NCBI RefSeq assembly: GCF_004339675.1
Contig: NZ_SLVM01000002.1
Coordinates: 124,001-188,000, forward strand
Direction: 5' to 3'
DNA length: 64,000 bases
From: Rhodovulum steppense
Lineage (GTDB): Bacteria; Pseudomonadota; Alphaproteobacteria; Rhodobacterales; Rhodobacteraceae
Shown here: one piece after another, positions 27,001-35,596 of the stretch
Layout of the letters: the number at the start of each line of letters is the position of its first letter
Numbering within the stretch: the first letter of the stretch is position 1
Translations under genes and position numbers: made by a program
The notes under the pieces: model-generated
Seen by the model: the letters and a program-made list of their open reading frames with translations, nothing else
The model's database searches: none
Told to the model about the DNA's origin: nothing

Positions 27001-27606
27001 TCAGCCCCCCGGAGCGGTCTGTTCCATCGCCGGGCGCCGGGCGAATCCCGCCTCCCAGGCGGCCAGCGACTCGCGGCCCTGCCGCCAGTCGCGCGCGCCG
27101 TGACGGAAATCGAGATAGCCCAGCGCACAGCCCAGCGCGATCTGCCCCATCGTCAGCGGCCCGGCAAGCTGGCTGATCCAGCGCGCCTCGATCGCATCCA
27201 GCGCGCGGGTGACCCTGTCCCATTGCCCCTCGATCCAGGGCGCGCTGCGCTCGGCCTCGGGACGGCAGCGGGTTTCGTAGACCATCAGCACGGCGGCATC
27301 CATGATGCCATCGGCGGTCGCCTCCAGCGTCAGCACCTCCCACAACCGGCTTTCGGGATAAAGCCCGCCCCCCGCCCGCGCATCCAGATAGCGGCAGATC
27401 ACCCGGCTGTCGTATAGCGCCGGTCCCTCGGGGCGGGTCAGGACGGGGATCTTGCCCAGCGGGTTCTCGGCCAGCGGCATCTGTCCGGGGTCCAGCGCGG
27501 TGCCCGCCGCAGGCAGGACCTCGACCGCGTCGATCTGGCCGGTCTCGATCAGCACCACCCGCACCTTGCGGCAGAAGGGCGAGGCCGGATTGTCGTAAAG
27601 CTGCAT
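27001..27606 (-). CDS. Glutathione S-transferase family protein
   Basis: About 201 residues. An N-terminal thioredoxin-like domain has the SPFCRKVRVVLIE active-site region (Ser/Cys as in beta/DCMD-type GSTs), ENPLGKIPVL with the cis-proline, and DSRVICRYLD contacting glutathione. An all-helical C-terminal domain follows. It would conjugate or reduce substrates with glutathione; the substrate is unknown. The start at 27606 shares a base with the stop of the upstream small gene (TGATG); ATG 27609 is an equal alternative. Confidence 0.9.
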   Translation of the reverse strand: MQLYDNPASPFCRKVRVVLIETGQIDAVEVLPAAGTALDPGQMPLAENPLGKIPVLTRPEGPALYDSRVICRYLDARAGGGLYPESRLWEVLTLEATADGIMDAAVLMVYETRCRPEAERSAPWIEGQWDRVTRALDAIEARWISQLAGPLTMGQIALGCALGYLDFRHGARDWRQGRESLAAWEAGFARRPAMEQTAPGG

Positions 27607-27884
27607 CATACCCGGCGGAAACGGATGCGGCCCAGCGCGCTCGCGTCGATCTCGATGCCGGGACCGGCCGGGCCCACGCGGATCGTGCGTTTCATTCGTG
27701 CGCCGCCATTGACCTGTTCGCTGTCGCGGCGGAACTGCACGCCCTCGTGCAGCTCGTCCATCGCATCCTCGCTGCGCTGGTCGCGGCGCAGCGGCGTGCT
27801 GTAGCGGGTGATGGCATAGGCCGCCAGCGCCAGCGCACCATAGCGCAGCGCCACACCGGCAATCGGGGCAATCGGCAGAGGCAT
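27606..27884 (-). CDS. Small single-span membrane protein of unknown function
   Basis: Conceptual 92-residue protein with one hydrophobic helix near the N-terminus (about 3-24) followed by a charged cytosolic domain (RRDQRSEDAMDELHEGVQFRRDSEQVNG). No family recognised. The ATG at 27884 follows GGGAGGAA at good spacing. It is translationally coupled to the GST gene by a 1-base overlap, which suggests a shared stress or redox role by context only. Confidence 0.72.
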   Translation of the reverse strand: MPLPIAPIAGVALRYGALALAAYAITRYSTPLRRDQRSEDAMDELHEGVQFRRDSEQVNGGARMKRTIRVGPAGPGIEIDASALGRIRFRRV

Positions 27885-27968
27885 CGCGGTTCCTCCCTCG
27901 GTCGGCGAAAGGATAGGCGAAGGCGGGGCGGCTGTCCATTCACGCATGGCTGCGGGCAGGTTCAGACC

Positions 27969-29234
27969 CTATTCCGCCTGAAGTCGCCCGTCTGCCTGCC
28001 CGGTGACGGTCACGGTCACGATCCGCCCCTCGGGCCGGTCGCTGGCCAGATCGACCTCGGCGAACTGCTCGGTCCGGCCCATCCGCGGGCTTTCCATCAG
28101 GACGCGATGGCTGCGCCCCACCTGCGCGGCCAGATGCGCGGCGGCGGCCCGATCGCCCGCAGCACGCAGCCGCGCAGCCCGGTCGCGGATCGCGGCGCCG
28201 TCGACCTGGGGCATCCGGGCCGCGGGCGTGCCGGGCCGCGGCGAATAGGGGAAGACATGCAGCCAGGTCAGGCCGCATTCCTCGACCAGCGCCAGCGAGT
28301 TCGCGAACATCGCCTCGGTCTCGGTCGGGAAACCGGCGATGATGTCGGCACCAAAGGTCATGTCCGGGCGCAGCGCGCGCGCCTCCCGGCAGAAGCGGAT
28401 GGCGTCGGCGCGGGAATGCCGCCGCTTCATCCGCTTCAGGATCAGGTCATCCCCCGCCTGCAAGGACAGGTGCAGATGCGGCATCAGCCGGTCTTCCCCG
28501 GCGATGGCCCGCATCAGCGCCGGATCCGCCTCGATGGAATCGATCGACGAAATCCGCAGCCGCGCCAGCCCCGGCACCAGCCGCAGTATGCGCGCCACCA
28601 GATCGCCCAGCCGCGGCGCCCCGGGCAGATCCGCGCCCCAGCTCGTCAGGTCGACCCCGGTCAGCACCACCTCGTTATAGCCGCGCTCCACCAGCCGGGC
28701 GATCTGGTCCACCACGACGCCCGCGGGCACCGACCGCGAATTGCCCCGGCCAAAGGGGATGATGCAGAAGGTGCAGCGATGGTCACACCCGTTCTGCACC
28801 TGCACATAGGCGCGGGATCGCGTGCCGAAGCCGTCGATCAGGTGGCCCGCCGTCTCGCGCACCGACATGATGTCGTCGACCATGACCCGCTCGGTCTGGC
28901 CGATGAAATCGGGGCCTGCGAGTCGCGCCCAGGTCTCGGGGCGCATCTTCTCGGCATTGCCGAGCACCAGATCCACCTCGTCCATCGCGGCAAAGGTCTC
29001 GGGCTCGGTCTGGGCGGCGCAGCCCGTCACCACGATCCTCGCCCGCGGATTGTCGCGGCGCAGGCGGCGGATTTCCTGCCGCGCCTTGCGCACGGCCTCC
29101 GATGTGACGGCGCAGGTGTTCACGATCACCGCGTCGTCCAGCCCCGCGCGGGCGGCCAGCTCCTTCATCGCCTCGGTCTCGTAGGCGTTCAGCCGACAGC
29201 CAAGCGTGGTGAACCGGGGGGCGGCGCGATCCAT
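27969..29234 (-). CDS. mtaB: tRNA t6A37 methylthiotransferase MtaB
   Basis: Radical-SAM enzyme of 421 residues that adds a methylthio group to t6A at position 37 of ANN-decoding tRNAs. The N-terminal MTTase domain has three cluster cysteines (Cys13, Cys41, Cys72) in TLGCRLN, NTCAVT and VTGCAAQ. The radical-SAM motif is C150-x3-C154-x2-C157. A short C-terminal TRAM-like substrate-binding domain ends the protein. The gene abuts dapF with no spacing (29234/29235), a common alphaproteobacterial pair. Confidence 0.95.
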   Translation of the reverse strand: MDRAAPRFTTLGCRLNAYETEAMKELAARAGLDDAVIVNTCAVTSEAVRKARQEIRRLRRDNPRARIVVTGCAAQTEPETFAAMDEVDLVLGNAEKMRPETWARLAGPDFIGQTERVMVDDIMSVRETAGHLIDGFGTRSRAYVQVQNGCDHRCTFCIIPFGRGNSRSVPAGVVVDQIARLVERGYNEVVLTGVDLTSWGADLPGAPRLGDLVARILRLVPGLARLRISSIDSIEADPALMRAIAGEDRLMPHLHLSLQAGDDLILKRMKRRHSRADAIRFCREARALRPDMTFGADIIAGFPTETEAMFANSLALVEECGLTWLHVFPYSPRPGTPAARMPQVDGAAIRDRAARLRAAGDRAAAAHLAAQVGRSHRVLMESPRMGRTEQFAEVDLASDRPEGRIVTVTVTGQADGRLQAE

Positions 29235-30071
29235 CTAGAGCGCCCCCAGAAAGGCCGGGGTCAGCATCCCGTCAAAGACATGCGCCGTCGGCCCGGTCAT
29301 CCAGACGCCATCCGCGCGCCAGTCGACCTGCAATTCGCCGCCATCCAGATCGACCGTGACGCGGCGCCCGGTCAGCCCCCGCCGGGCCGCCGCCACCGCA
29401 ACCGCGCAAGAGGACGACCCCGAGGCCAGCGTGATCCCCGCGCCCCGCTCCCACACCCGCATCCGCAGCCGGTCGGGGCCGGTGACCTGCACCACCTGAA
29501 CATTGGTGCGGGCAGGGAACAGCGGGTGGTGTTCATGCGCGGCGCCAAAACCCGCCAGATCCACCGCCGCCACATCCGGCACGAAAAAGGTGCAATGCGG
29601 GTTGCCCATCCCCGTCGCCACCGGATCGCCCGGGATCGGCAGATGCAGGCTGTCCATCGGCTCGGCCAGCGGAATGTCGGCCCAGTCGAGCAGGGGCGCC
29701 CCCATATTGACCGAGGTCAGCCCGCCCCCGGCATCGCAGGCCGCCAGCATCCCGCGTTCGGTGACCAGCCGCAGCGCCGCCTTGCCGGTTTCGTCCATCA
29801 ACCGGCGCGCGATGCAGCGGGTCGCGTTGCCGCAGGTGGCCGAGGCCGACCCATCGGCATTGAAGAACACCAGCCGCGCATCGGCCCCCTCGGCAGGCTC
29901 GATCACCGCCAACTGGTCGAAGCCCACGCCCCGGTGCCGATCGGCAATGGCCGCGACAAGGCCGGGCGTCAGCGGCACCCCGCCCCCCCGCGCGTCGATC
30001 ACGACGAAATCATTGCCCAGCCCGTGCATCTTGGCGAAGGGCAGACCGTTGCTATGAAGCGTTTCGACCAT
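29235..30071 (-). CDS. dapF: Diaminopimelate epimerase, second catalytic Cys replaced by Ser
   Basis: Interconverts LL- and meso-diaminopimelate for lysine and peptidoglycan. The 278-residue protein has the family layout: [13 protein letters not shown] at the N-terminus, the first catalytic cysteine in [15 protein letters not shown] (Cys80) and [11 protein letters not shown]. The second active-site motif, normally ACGTG/ACGSG after GxGxTL, reads [11 protein letters not shown]: the catalytic cysteine position is Ser217, with a cysteine only five residues later (Cys222). All other hallmarks are intact, so this is either a lineage variant or an enzyme with altered chemistry. It forms a pair with mtaB. 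Confidence 0.9.
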   Translation of the reverse strand: MVETLHSNGLPFAKMHGLGNDFVVIDARGGGVPLTPGLVAAIADRHRGVGFDQLAVIEPAEGADARLVFFNADGSASATCGNATRCIARRLMDETGKAALRLVTERGMLAACDAGGGLTSVNMGAPLLDWADIPLAEPMDSLHLPIPGDPVATGMGNPHCTFFVPDVAAVDLAGFGAAHEHHPLFPARTNVQVVQVTGPDRLRMRVWERGAGITLASGSSSCAVAVAAARRGLTGRRVTVDLDGGELQVDWRADGVWMTGPTAHVFDGMLTPAFLGAL

Positions 30072-30181
30072 GGGGCCGCCCTATACTCCCCCCGCCGCGC
30101 CGAATCCAGCGGCACCGTGCAAGGCGGCCGTTTTTGCCCTTGACCGCCTGCCGCGCATTTCCTACAGAGCGGGCCTCAAGT

Positions 30182-30257
30182 GGGCCGTTAGCTCAGTTGG
30201 TAGAGCAACTGACTTTTAATCAGTGGGTCGCAGGTTCGAATCCTGCACGGCTCACCA
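30182..30257 (+). tRNA. tRNA-Lys (anticodon UUU)
   Basis: A complete cloverleaf is readable. The acceptor stem GGGCCGT/ACGGCTC includes one G-U pair. The D loop AGCTCAGTTGGTAGAGC, anticodon stem ACTGA-CTTTTAA-TCAGT with anticodon TTT, T arm GCAGGTTCGAATCCTGC, discriminator A and encoded CCA (30255-30257) are all present. Total 76 nt. It is the only tRNA in the window. Confidence 0.97.
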
Positions 30258-31036
30258 CTTGTCACGATCATCCTTGGTGTCCGGCGCCGTCGGCGGATCC
30301 CGCGGGCCTTTCCGGATGGTTCGCCACGTCTTGTTCGCCGTTTGGCCGTGCGATCAGCGTCTCGAAGGCTGAATCGTCCAGCCCCTGGCGGACCGGGCTT
30401 CGGTGTAGAACTGCACCAGCCCCTCCATCATCCGGGCAAAGCCCCCCATGTCGCCCCACCGTTTCCAGCGGTTGTAGGGGGTCTTCGCCGGACCATATTC
30501 CCTCGGCGCATCGCACCGCCGCAAGCCATTGCGATTGATGAAGGTTATCCCGTTCAGCACGCGCGGGTCATCGACCCACGGCTTGCCATGGCTCCTGGGA
30601 AAGAACGGCCACAGCCGCGCCATCTGCTCCTCGGTCAGCCAGAAAAGGTTGCTCATCATCACCCCCGTCAGTTCGGGAGCTTGGAGCACGCAGGCCAACC
30701 GCACTCAAGCAGATCAATGGCTCCTGAACCTAGCTTGCGTGCAGGCCGTGGCAGAGCATTGACGGCGTCGGGCCGGGAAATGATCGGCCTGCGCTGGCGT
30801 TCCGGCGGTGATCGCGCCGGGTCCCTGCGCGATCGTGCTGATTTTTCGGGCTGATGACAGCGAGCCCCGCGCCGATCCTTTTCCCTCGTGCACGCCTGTG
30901 GGGGGCAGTCGAGGACCAGAAGAACCGATGAAACGATCTCAGGCCGGAATCGTCTCCATCAGCCACCGAAATCCGGCCAGTTCGGCCATCCCCTTGATGT
31001 TGCAGCCGAGCAAGGCAAGGGTCGGGTCTGGCGTGT
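30258..31036. other. Gene-poor region with transposon debris downstream of tRNA-Lys
   Basis: This 779-bp stretch between tRNA-Lys and kdsB holds no intact gene. It contains a truncated IS5-type transposase N-terminus (30354-30656), a possible left end of the same element near 30716-30735 (GGTTCAGGAGCCATTGATC read on the minus strand), and a short minus-strand fragment (30939-31010) ending GCNIKGMAELAGFRWLMETIPA. The NIKxM element of that fragment resembles tails of some DDE transposases, but I could not assign it. It looks like an insertion site that has decayed. Confidence 0.6.
30354..30656 (-). pseudogene. IS5-family transposase, N-terminal remnant
   Basis: The minus-strand reading frame from ATG 30656 gives MSNLFWLTEEQMARLWPFFP, then SHGKPWVDDPRVLNGITFINRNGLRRCDAPREYGPAKTPYNRWKRW, a clear match to the N-terminal DUF4096-type domain of IS5-group (IS427-like) transposases. 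Similarity ends around MMEGL (about residue 80). The frame then runs into unrelated residues and stops at about 100 aa, so the DDE catalytic domain is lost. A change at the usual LRWRDAPREYG (here LRRCDAPREYG) also suggests decay. Confidence 0.82.
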
Positions 31037-31837
31037 TCAGTCCAGCCCCATCCGGGCCATCATCGCCTCGATCCGCGGCACGTCCTCGGGGTTGTTCAAC
31101 TCCCAGAACTCGCGGCCGCGCGACTCGACCTCGACGCACAGCACCGGGCGCCCGCGTTCGAGGAAGCGCAACTGCTCCAGCCCCTCAAGCCCTTCCAGCG
31201 GGCCGGGCTGCCATTGCGGATAGGCGGCCAGCGCCGCGGGCCGGTAGGCATAGACGCCGACATGGTGGAAGACGGGGGTCGGGTCGTCCTCGCCATAGCT
31301 CTGGCCGGTGAAGGGAATCACCTCCTTCGAGAAATAGAGCGCATGGCCCCGCTTGCCGAAGACGGCGGTGGTGCCGCCTACCCGGCCCGCGCGGCGGTCG
31401 GCCAGAAGGGCCGCAAGCGCGCGCCCGTCGCAGCGCAGGACCGGCGTCGCGATCTCGGCCTCGGGATCGGCGGCAAGCCCGGCGACCAGCGCCTCGATGA
31501 ACCAGGGCGGGGTCAGCGGCGCATCGCCTTGCAGGTTGACCACGATCTCGAACCCGCCGCCCAGTGCCGCGACTGCCTCGGCCACCCGTTCGGTGCCGTT
31601 GGCGCAGCTTTCCGAGGTCATCACCACCTCGGCGTCGAATCCCTCGGCTGCATCGCGGATGCGCGCGTCATCGGTTGCCACCACCACCCGATCGACACCC
31701 GAAACGGCCTGGGCAGCCCGCCAGGACCGTTCGATCAGCATGCGGCTTTCGCCCGAGGCGCCCCTGAGCGCGACAAGAGGCTTGCCGGGATAGCGGCTGG
31801 AGGAAAAGCGCGCGGGGATGACGACGAGAACCGGCAT
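31037..31837 (-). CDS. kdsB: 3-deoxy-manno-octulosonate cytidylyltransferase
   Basis: CMP-Kdo synthetase of 266 residues that activates Kdo for lipopolysaccharide or capsule linkage. Motifs: VVIPARFSSSRYPGKPL (nucleotide-binding), VATDDARI, TSESCANGTERVAEA, VNLQGDAPLT (Mg site) and HHVGVYAYR. The usual PGKxL and NxQGDxP signatures are intact. The ATG shares one base with the cysQ stop (TGATG). Next to a KpsM-like export permease it could be the capsule-type KpsU rather than the housekeeping copy; waaA lies 25 kb away. Confidence 0.92.
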   Translation of the reverse strand: MPVLVVIPARFSSSRYPGKPLVALRGASGESRMLIERSWRAAQAVSGVDRVVVATDDARIRDAAEGFDAEVVMTSESCANGTERVAEAVAALGGGFEIVVNLQGDAPLTPPWFIEALVAGLAADPEAEIATPVLRCDGRALAALLADRRAGRVGGTTAVFGKRGHALYFSKEVIPFTGQSYGEDDPTPVFHHVGVYAYRPAALAAYPQWQPGPLEGLEGLEQLRFLERGRPVLCVEVESRGREFWELNNPEDVPRIEAMMARMGLD

Positions 31838-32634
31838 CAGGCAGGCCGCAGCGCCACGCCCGGCGCAAAGGCGATGAAGAAGGGGTTCGCGTAGCCCTGC
31901 TTGCCATAGGTCAGCGGCGCGTGATCGTCAAAGCGCACCACCTGCCCGCCCGCACCCGCCAGAACCGCATGACCCGCGGCGGTGTCCCATTCCATCGTGC
32001 GCCCGAGCCGCGGGTAAAGATCGGCCTCGCCACAGGCCACAAGGCAGAATTTCAGCGACGATCCCGCGCTGGTCATGTCCTTGACGGCGTAATGGGCGAT
32101 ATAGTCGTCGGTCGCCTGGTCGCGATGGGATTTCGAGGCGACCACGATCAGCGCATCATTGTCGGGCGTTGCAACCGAAAGGGGTGTGAGCGGTCCCGGC
32201 GCGTCAAGGTCAAGCGCGCCGGTCTCCTCGACCGCAGTGCCATCGGCGCGGGTGTAGAACAACCGCCCCTTGGCCGGGGCATAGACCACGCCGCGCACCG
32301 GAACGCCGTTCTCGACCCAGGCAATGTTGACGGTGAAATCGCCGCGGCGCTGGACGAATTCCTTGGTCCCGTCCAGCGGATCGACGATCAGGAAATCGCG
32401 CGCCGTCTCGGCATGGCTTGCGGCCTGTTCCTCGGTGACGATCAGCACGTCGGGAAACGCCTCGGCCAGCGCGGCCGAGATCAGCGCGTCGGCGGCCTCG
32501 TCGGCCTCGGTCACGGGGCTGGAGTCGGACTTGGACCGCACCTCGAAATCCTCGGAGCCGTAGATCTCCATGATCTGAGCCCCGGCAAGAAGCGCGGTCC
32601 GCCGCATCACGGCTTCGAGCATCTGATAGTCCAA
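31837..32634 (-). CDS. cysQ: 3'(2'),5'-bisphosphate nucleotidase CysQ
   Basis: Mg-dependent phosphatase of 265 residues that removes PAP formed during sulfate activation. Motifs: EE (68-69), DPLDGTKEF (85-93) and the C-terminal EWDTAAGHAVL; the DGTKEF form is typical of CysQ. The start is taken as TTG 32634 because AAGGAGA lies 6 bases upstream and translation gives the family N-terminus DYQMLEAVMRRTALLAG. An ATG at 32622 is the alternative. It is divergent from the export permease and overlaps kdsB. Confidence 0.92.
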   Translation of the reverse strand: MDYQMLEAVMRRTALLAGAQIMEIYGSEDFEVRSKSDSSPVTEADEAADALISAALAEAFPDVLIVTEEQAASHAETARDFLIVDPLDGTKEFVQRRGDFTVNIAWVENGVPVRGVVYAPAKGRLFYTRADGTAVEETGALDLDAPGPLTPLSVATPDNDALIVVASKSHRDQATDDYIAHYAVKDMTSAGSSLKFCLVACGEADLYPRLGRTMEWDTAAGHAVLAGAGGQVVRFDDHAPLTYGKQGYANPFFIAFAPGVALRPA

Positions 32635-32740
32635 ATCGGGTCTCCTTAGGCTCGGATTGTAATGAATTGGCAAGGCTCTTATGCTTGCCTGCCTGCGCAA
32701 CGGCAAGGGCGACGAATGCCCCGGCCAAACGGACGGGCCA

Positions 32741-33562
32741 ATGTTTCAGGACAGGACACCGCGAACAAGGACCATGGGCGGACTGCGCCTGCTGGTGCTG
32801 ATCTATCACGGCAGCGTGCGCCATGTGCGCAAGGGGCACGGTAACGCAGTCGTCGGCCTCTTGATGAACATCATGCAGACGGTGATCTTCCTTGCCGCTT
32901 TCTTCCTGATGTTCGAACTGCTGGGGCTGCGCGGCGCGGCCATCAGGGGCGACTTCCTGCTCTACCTGATGACCGGGATCTTCCTTTTCCTGACCTTCAA
33001 CAAGACGATGTCGGCGGTGATCGCGTCCGAGGGGCCGGCCTCGCCGCTGATGCAGCATGCGCCCATGAACACGATCATCGCGATCGGTTCGGCGGCGTTC
33101 GGGACGCTTTACGTCCAGTTGCTGTCGATGTTCGTGGTGGGCTTCGTCTATCACGCGGCGATCACGCCGATCACGATCCACGATCCGGTCGGCGCAATGG
33201 CCATGGTGCTGCTGTCCTGGTTCTCGGGGCTGGCGATCGGGATGGTCTTCCTGGCGGCGAAGCCATGGGCGCCGGGCGTCGTCGGGCTTGCCTCGACGAT
33301 CTTCCAGCGGCTGAACATGATCGCGTCGGGCAAGATGTTCGTGGCCAACATGCTGCCCGGCTACATGCTGGCGCTGTTCGACTGGAACCCGCTGTTCCAT
33401 TGCATCGACCAGGCGCGCGGTTTCACCTTCATCAACTACAGCCCGCATTTCACCTCGATCAGCTATCCGTTTTTCGTCAGCCTGGCGCTGATCATGCTGG
33501 GGCTGATGGGGGAGTTCTATACGCGAAAATTCGCCTCGGCGAGCTGGTACGCCCGCCGCTGA
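32741..33562 (+). CDS. ABC-2 type polysaccharide export permease (KpsM-like)
   Basis: Inner-membrane protein of 273 residues with six predicted hydrophobic helices and the ABC-2 membrane-domain pattern (GLLMNIMQTVIFLAAFFLMFELLG, TFNKTMSAVIASEG, GKMFVANMLPGYMLALFDWNPLFHCIDQARG). It resembles permeases exporting capsular polysaccharide or polyol phosphates. No partner ATPase gene is adjacent. ATG 32741 is preferred over 32774 because the short upstream segment (MFQDRTPRTRTMGGLR) looks like the family N-terminus. It converges on pbpC with a 9-bp gap. Confidence 0.82.
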   Translation: MFQDRTPRTRTMGGLRLLVLIYHGSVRHVRKGHGNAVVGLLMNIMQTVIFLAAFFLMFELLGLRGAAIRGDFLLYLMTGIFLFLTFNKTMSAVIASEGPASPLMQHAPMNTIIAIGSAAFGTLYVQLLSMFVVGFVYHAAITPITIHDPVGAMAMVLLSWFSGLAIGMVFLAAKPWAPGVVGLASTIFQRLNMIASGKMFVANMLPGYMLALFDWNPLFHCIDQARGFTFINYSPHFTSISYPFFVSLALIMLGLMGEFYTRKFASASWYARR

Positions 33563-33571
33563 AGGCGCGGC

Positions 33572-35596
33572 TCAGGGCGCCAGACGGATGTCGGCGCGTG
33601 CGCCCTGACCGGTGGCGTCGATCACCGACAGGGTTGAAAAGCCTGGGCCGGGGGCAGGCAGATGCGTTTCCCGCACCCGCAATCCGGTCGCGACCGGGGC
33701 ACCGTCCAGAAGCAGGGTGAAGGGTGGCGTGCCGCCGTCCAGCCGCACCGGCAGCAGGCCGAGCCCCGGCGCCAGCGTGGCGCCATCCGGCGGAAAGGCC
33801 AGCCGCGGCCCGGTGGCTTGCGCGGACGCAAAGCGGCGCAGTGGCTGGGGCAGGTCGGCAGTGGCCGCGATCAGCGTGCCGGGCGGCGGGGGGGGCAGCG
33901 GAAGGGGGGCGGGTTTCAGCCGCGCGAAGGCCTCGAACAGCAGCGGTGCCGCGCTGTCGGCACCAAAGGCCCCCGGCACCGACGTCCCGTCCGGGCGGCC
34001 GATCCAGACCGCGATCACATGCGCGCCGTCGAAGCCCACCGCCCAGGCATCGCGGTGGCCATAGGAGGTGCCGGTCTTGAAGGCGATCCGCCCCTGGGCT
34101 GCGGCAGGCGGCGCAGCCGTGCCGCGCAGGATGTCGGCCACCTGCCAGGCGGCTTCGGGCGGCAGGATGGCGGGGCCGGGGTTGGTCTGTGCGTCTGTGG
34201 TCTGCCAGTGCAGCCTGACCGCGCGCCCGCCATTCGCGATCCCCGCATAGAGACGGGCAAGGTCTTCGAGTGTCACGCCCAGCCCGCCCAGCGCCACGGC
34301 AAGACCCGGCACCCCGCCGGGAATCGCGGGCTTGATCCCGGCGCGTTCCAGCCCGGCGACCAGCCGTGCAGGCCCCAGCGCCTCGACCAGCGCCACGACG
34401 GGGATGTTGCGCGAGGATTGCAGCGCCGCGCGCGCCGTGATCGTGCCGCGGAAGGTGCCGTCGAAATTGGACGGGCGGTAGCTGCCGAAGGCCGTCGGGC
34501 GATCCTCGATCAGCGTTTCGGGATGGGCCTGCCCCTCGGCGAAGGCAAGGCCATAGACCAGCGGTTTCAGCGTCGAGCCGGGCGAGCGGGGCGCGATGGT
34601 CATGTCGACATAGCCCGCCCGCGCGCTGTCGGTGAAATCGGGGCTGCCGAGATGGGCCAGGATCTCGCCCGTGCGGTGGTCGGCGACGATCAGCGCAGCC
34701 GAGACATCGGGGCCAAGCGGGGCGACCGTCTGGCGTAACAGCGGCTCCAGCCGCGCCTGCAACCCGGCCTCCAGCGTCAGTTGGTGCAGCGCCGCGCCCG
34801 GCTCGGCGGCGCGGGCACGGTCGGCAAGATGCGGGGCCAGTGCGGGGAAGGGGTGGCGGGCCTCGGGCACCGGGGCGCGGATGGCGGCGGCCAGATCCCC
34901 GGCCCCCAGCAGGCCCGCCTGTGCCATCCGCGCCAGCACCCGGTCGCGCCCGGCGCGCGCGGCGGCAGGATTGCGGTCGGGGCGGCGGGCCTCGGGCGCC
35001 TGGGGCAGCGCGACCAGCAGCGCGGCCTCGGCCGGTGTCAGCCGCCGCGGCGGCTTGCCGAACCAGGCCAGGCTGCCCGCGCGCAGCCCTTCGAGATTGC
35101 CACCGAAGGGCGCGCGGTTCAGGTAAAGCGTCAGGATCTCGTCCTTGCCCAGCCGCCGTTCCAGCGCAAGCGCCACCCGCATCTGGCGCAGCTTGCCGCC
35201 CCAATGCCCGGTGCCGCTGTCTTCCAGCAGCCGCGCGACCTGCATCGTCAGCGTCGAGCCGCCCGAGACGACGCGGCCATGGCGCAGCGCCTGCCCCGCC
35301 GCGCGCGCCAGCGCCAGCGGATCGATGCCCGGATGGCTGTAGAAACGCCGATCCTCGCGCGCGATCAACATGGCCAGATAGCCCGGGTCAACGGCATCGA
35401 GGCTGGTCGCCAGCCGCCAGCGCCCATCGGCCACGGTATAGGCACGCAGAAGCGTCCCGTTGCGGTCCAGCACTTCGGCCGAGCTTTCGGCCACCACCAC
35501 CGGCAGATCAGTTGCCGCGATCCAGCGATCCGCCGCATCCCGCGCCGCCGCGCCGATGAACAGCGCCGCGACAAGGACCAGCGGCAGCCGCCTCAT
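33572..35596 (-). CDS. pbpC: Penicillin-binding protein 1C
   Basis: Bifunctional class A PBP of 674 residues. An N-terminal signal anchor (3-17) precedes the GT51 glycosyltransferase with catalytic Glu81 in EDRRFYSHPGID and GGSTLTMQVARLL. The transpeptidase has nucleophile Ser341 in SPGSTLK, S395-R-N397 and K507-T-G. A C-terminal BiPBP_C domain (from about 590) ends the protein. It acts at the periplasmic face in peptidoglycan synthesis or repair. It overlaps the end of the alpha-2-macroglobulin gene by 4 bp (ATGA), the conserved pbpC/yfhM pairing. Confidence 0.95.
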   Translation of the reverse strand: MRRLPLVLVAALFIGAAARDAADRWIAATDLPVVVAESSAEVLDRNGTLLRAYTVADGRWRLATSLDAVDPGYLAMLIAREDRRFYSHPGIDPLALARAAGQALRHGRVVSGGSTLTMQVARLLEDSGTGHWGGKLRQMRVALALERRLGKDEILTLYLNRAPFGGNLEGLRAGSLAWFGKPPRRLTPAEAALLVALPQAPEARRPDRNPAAARAGRDRVLARMAQAGLLGAGDLAAAIRAPVPEARHPFPALAPHLADRARAAEPGAALHQLTLEAGLQARLEPLLRQTVAPLGPDVSAALIVADHRTGEILAHLGSPDFTDSARAGYVDMTIAPRSPGSTLKPLVYGLAFAEGQAHPETLIEDRPTAFGSYRPSNFDGTFRGTITARAALQSSRNIPVVALVEALGPARLVAGLERAGIKPAIPGGVPGLAVALGGLGVTLEDLARLYAGIANGGRAVRLHWQTTDAQTNPGPAILPPEAAWQVADILRGTAAPPAAAQGRIAFKTGTSYGHRDAWAVGFDGAHVIAVWIGRPDGTSVPGAFGADSAAPLLFEAFARLKPAPLPLPPPPPGTLIAATADLPQPLRRFASAQATGPRLAFPPDGATLAPGLGLLPVRLDGGTPPFTLLLDGAPVATGLRVRETHLPAPGPGFSTLSVIDATGQGARADIRLAP

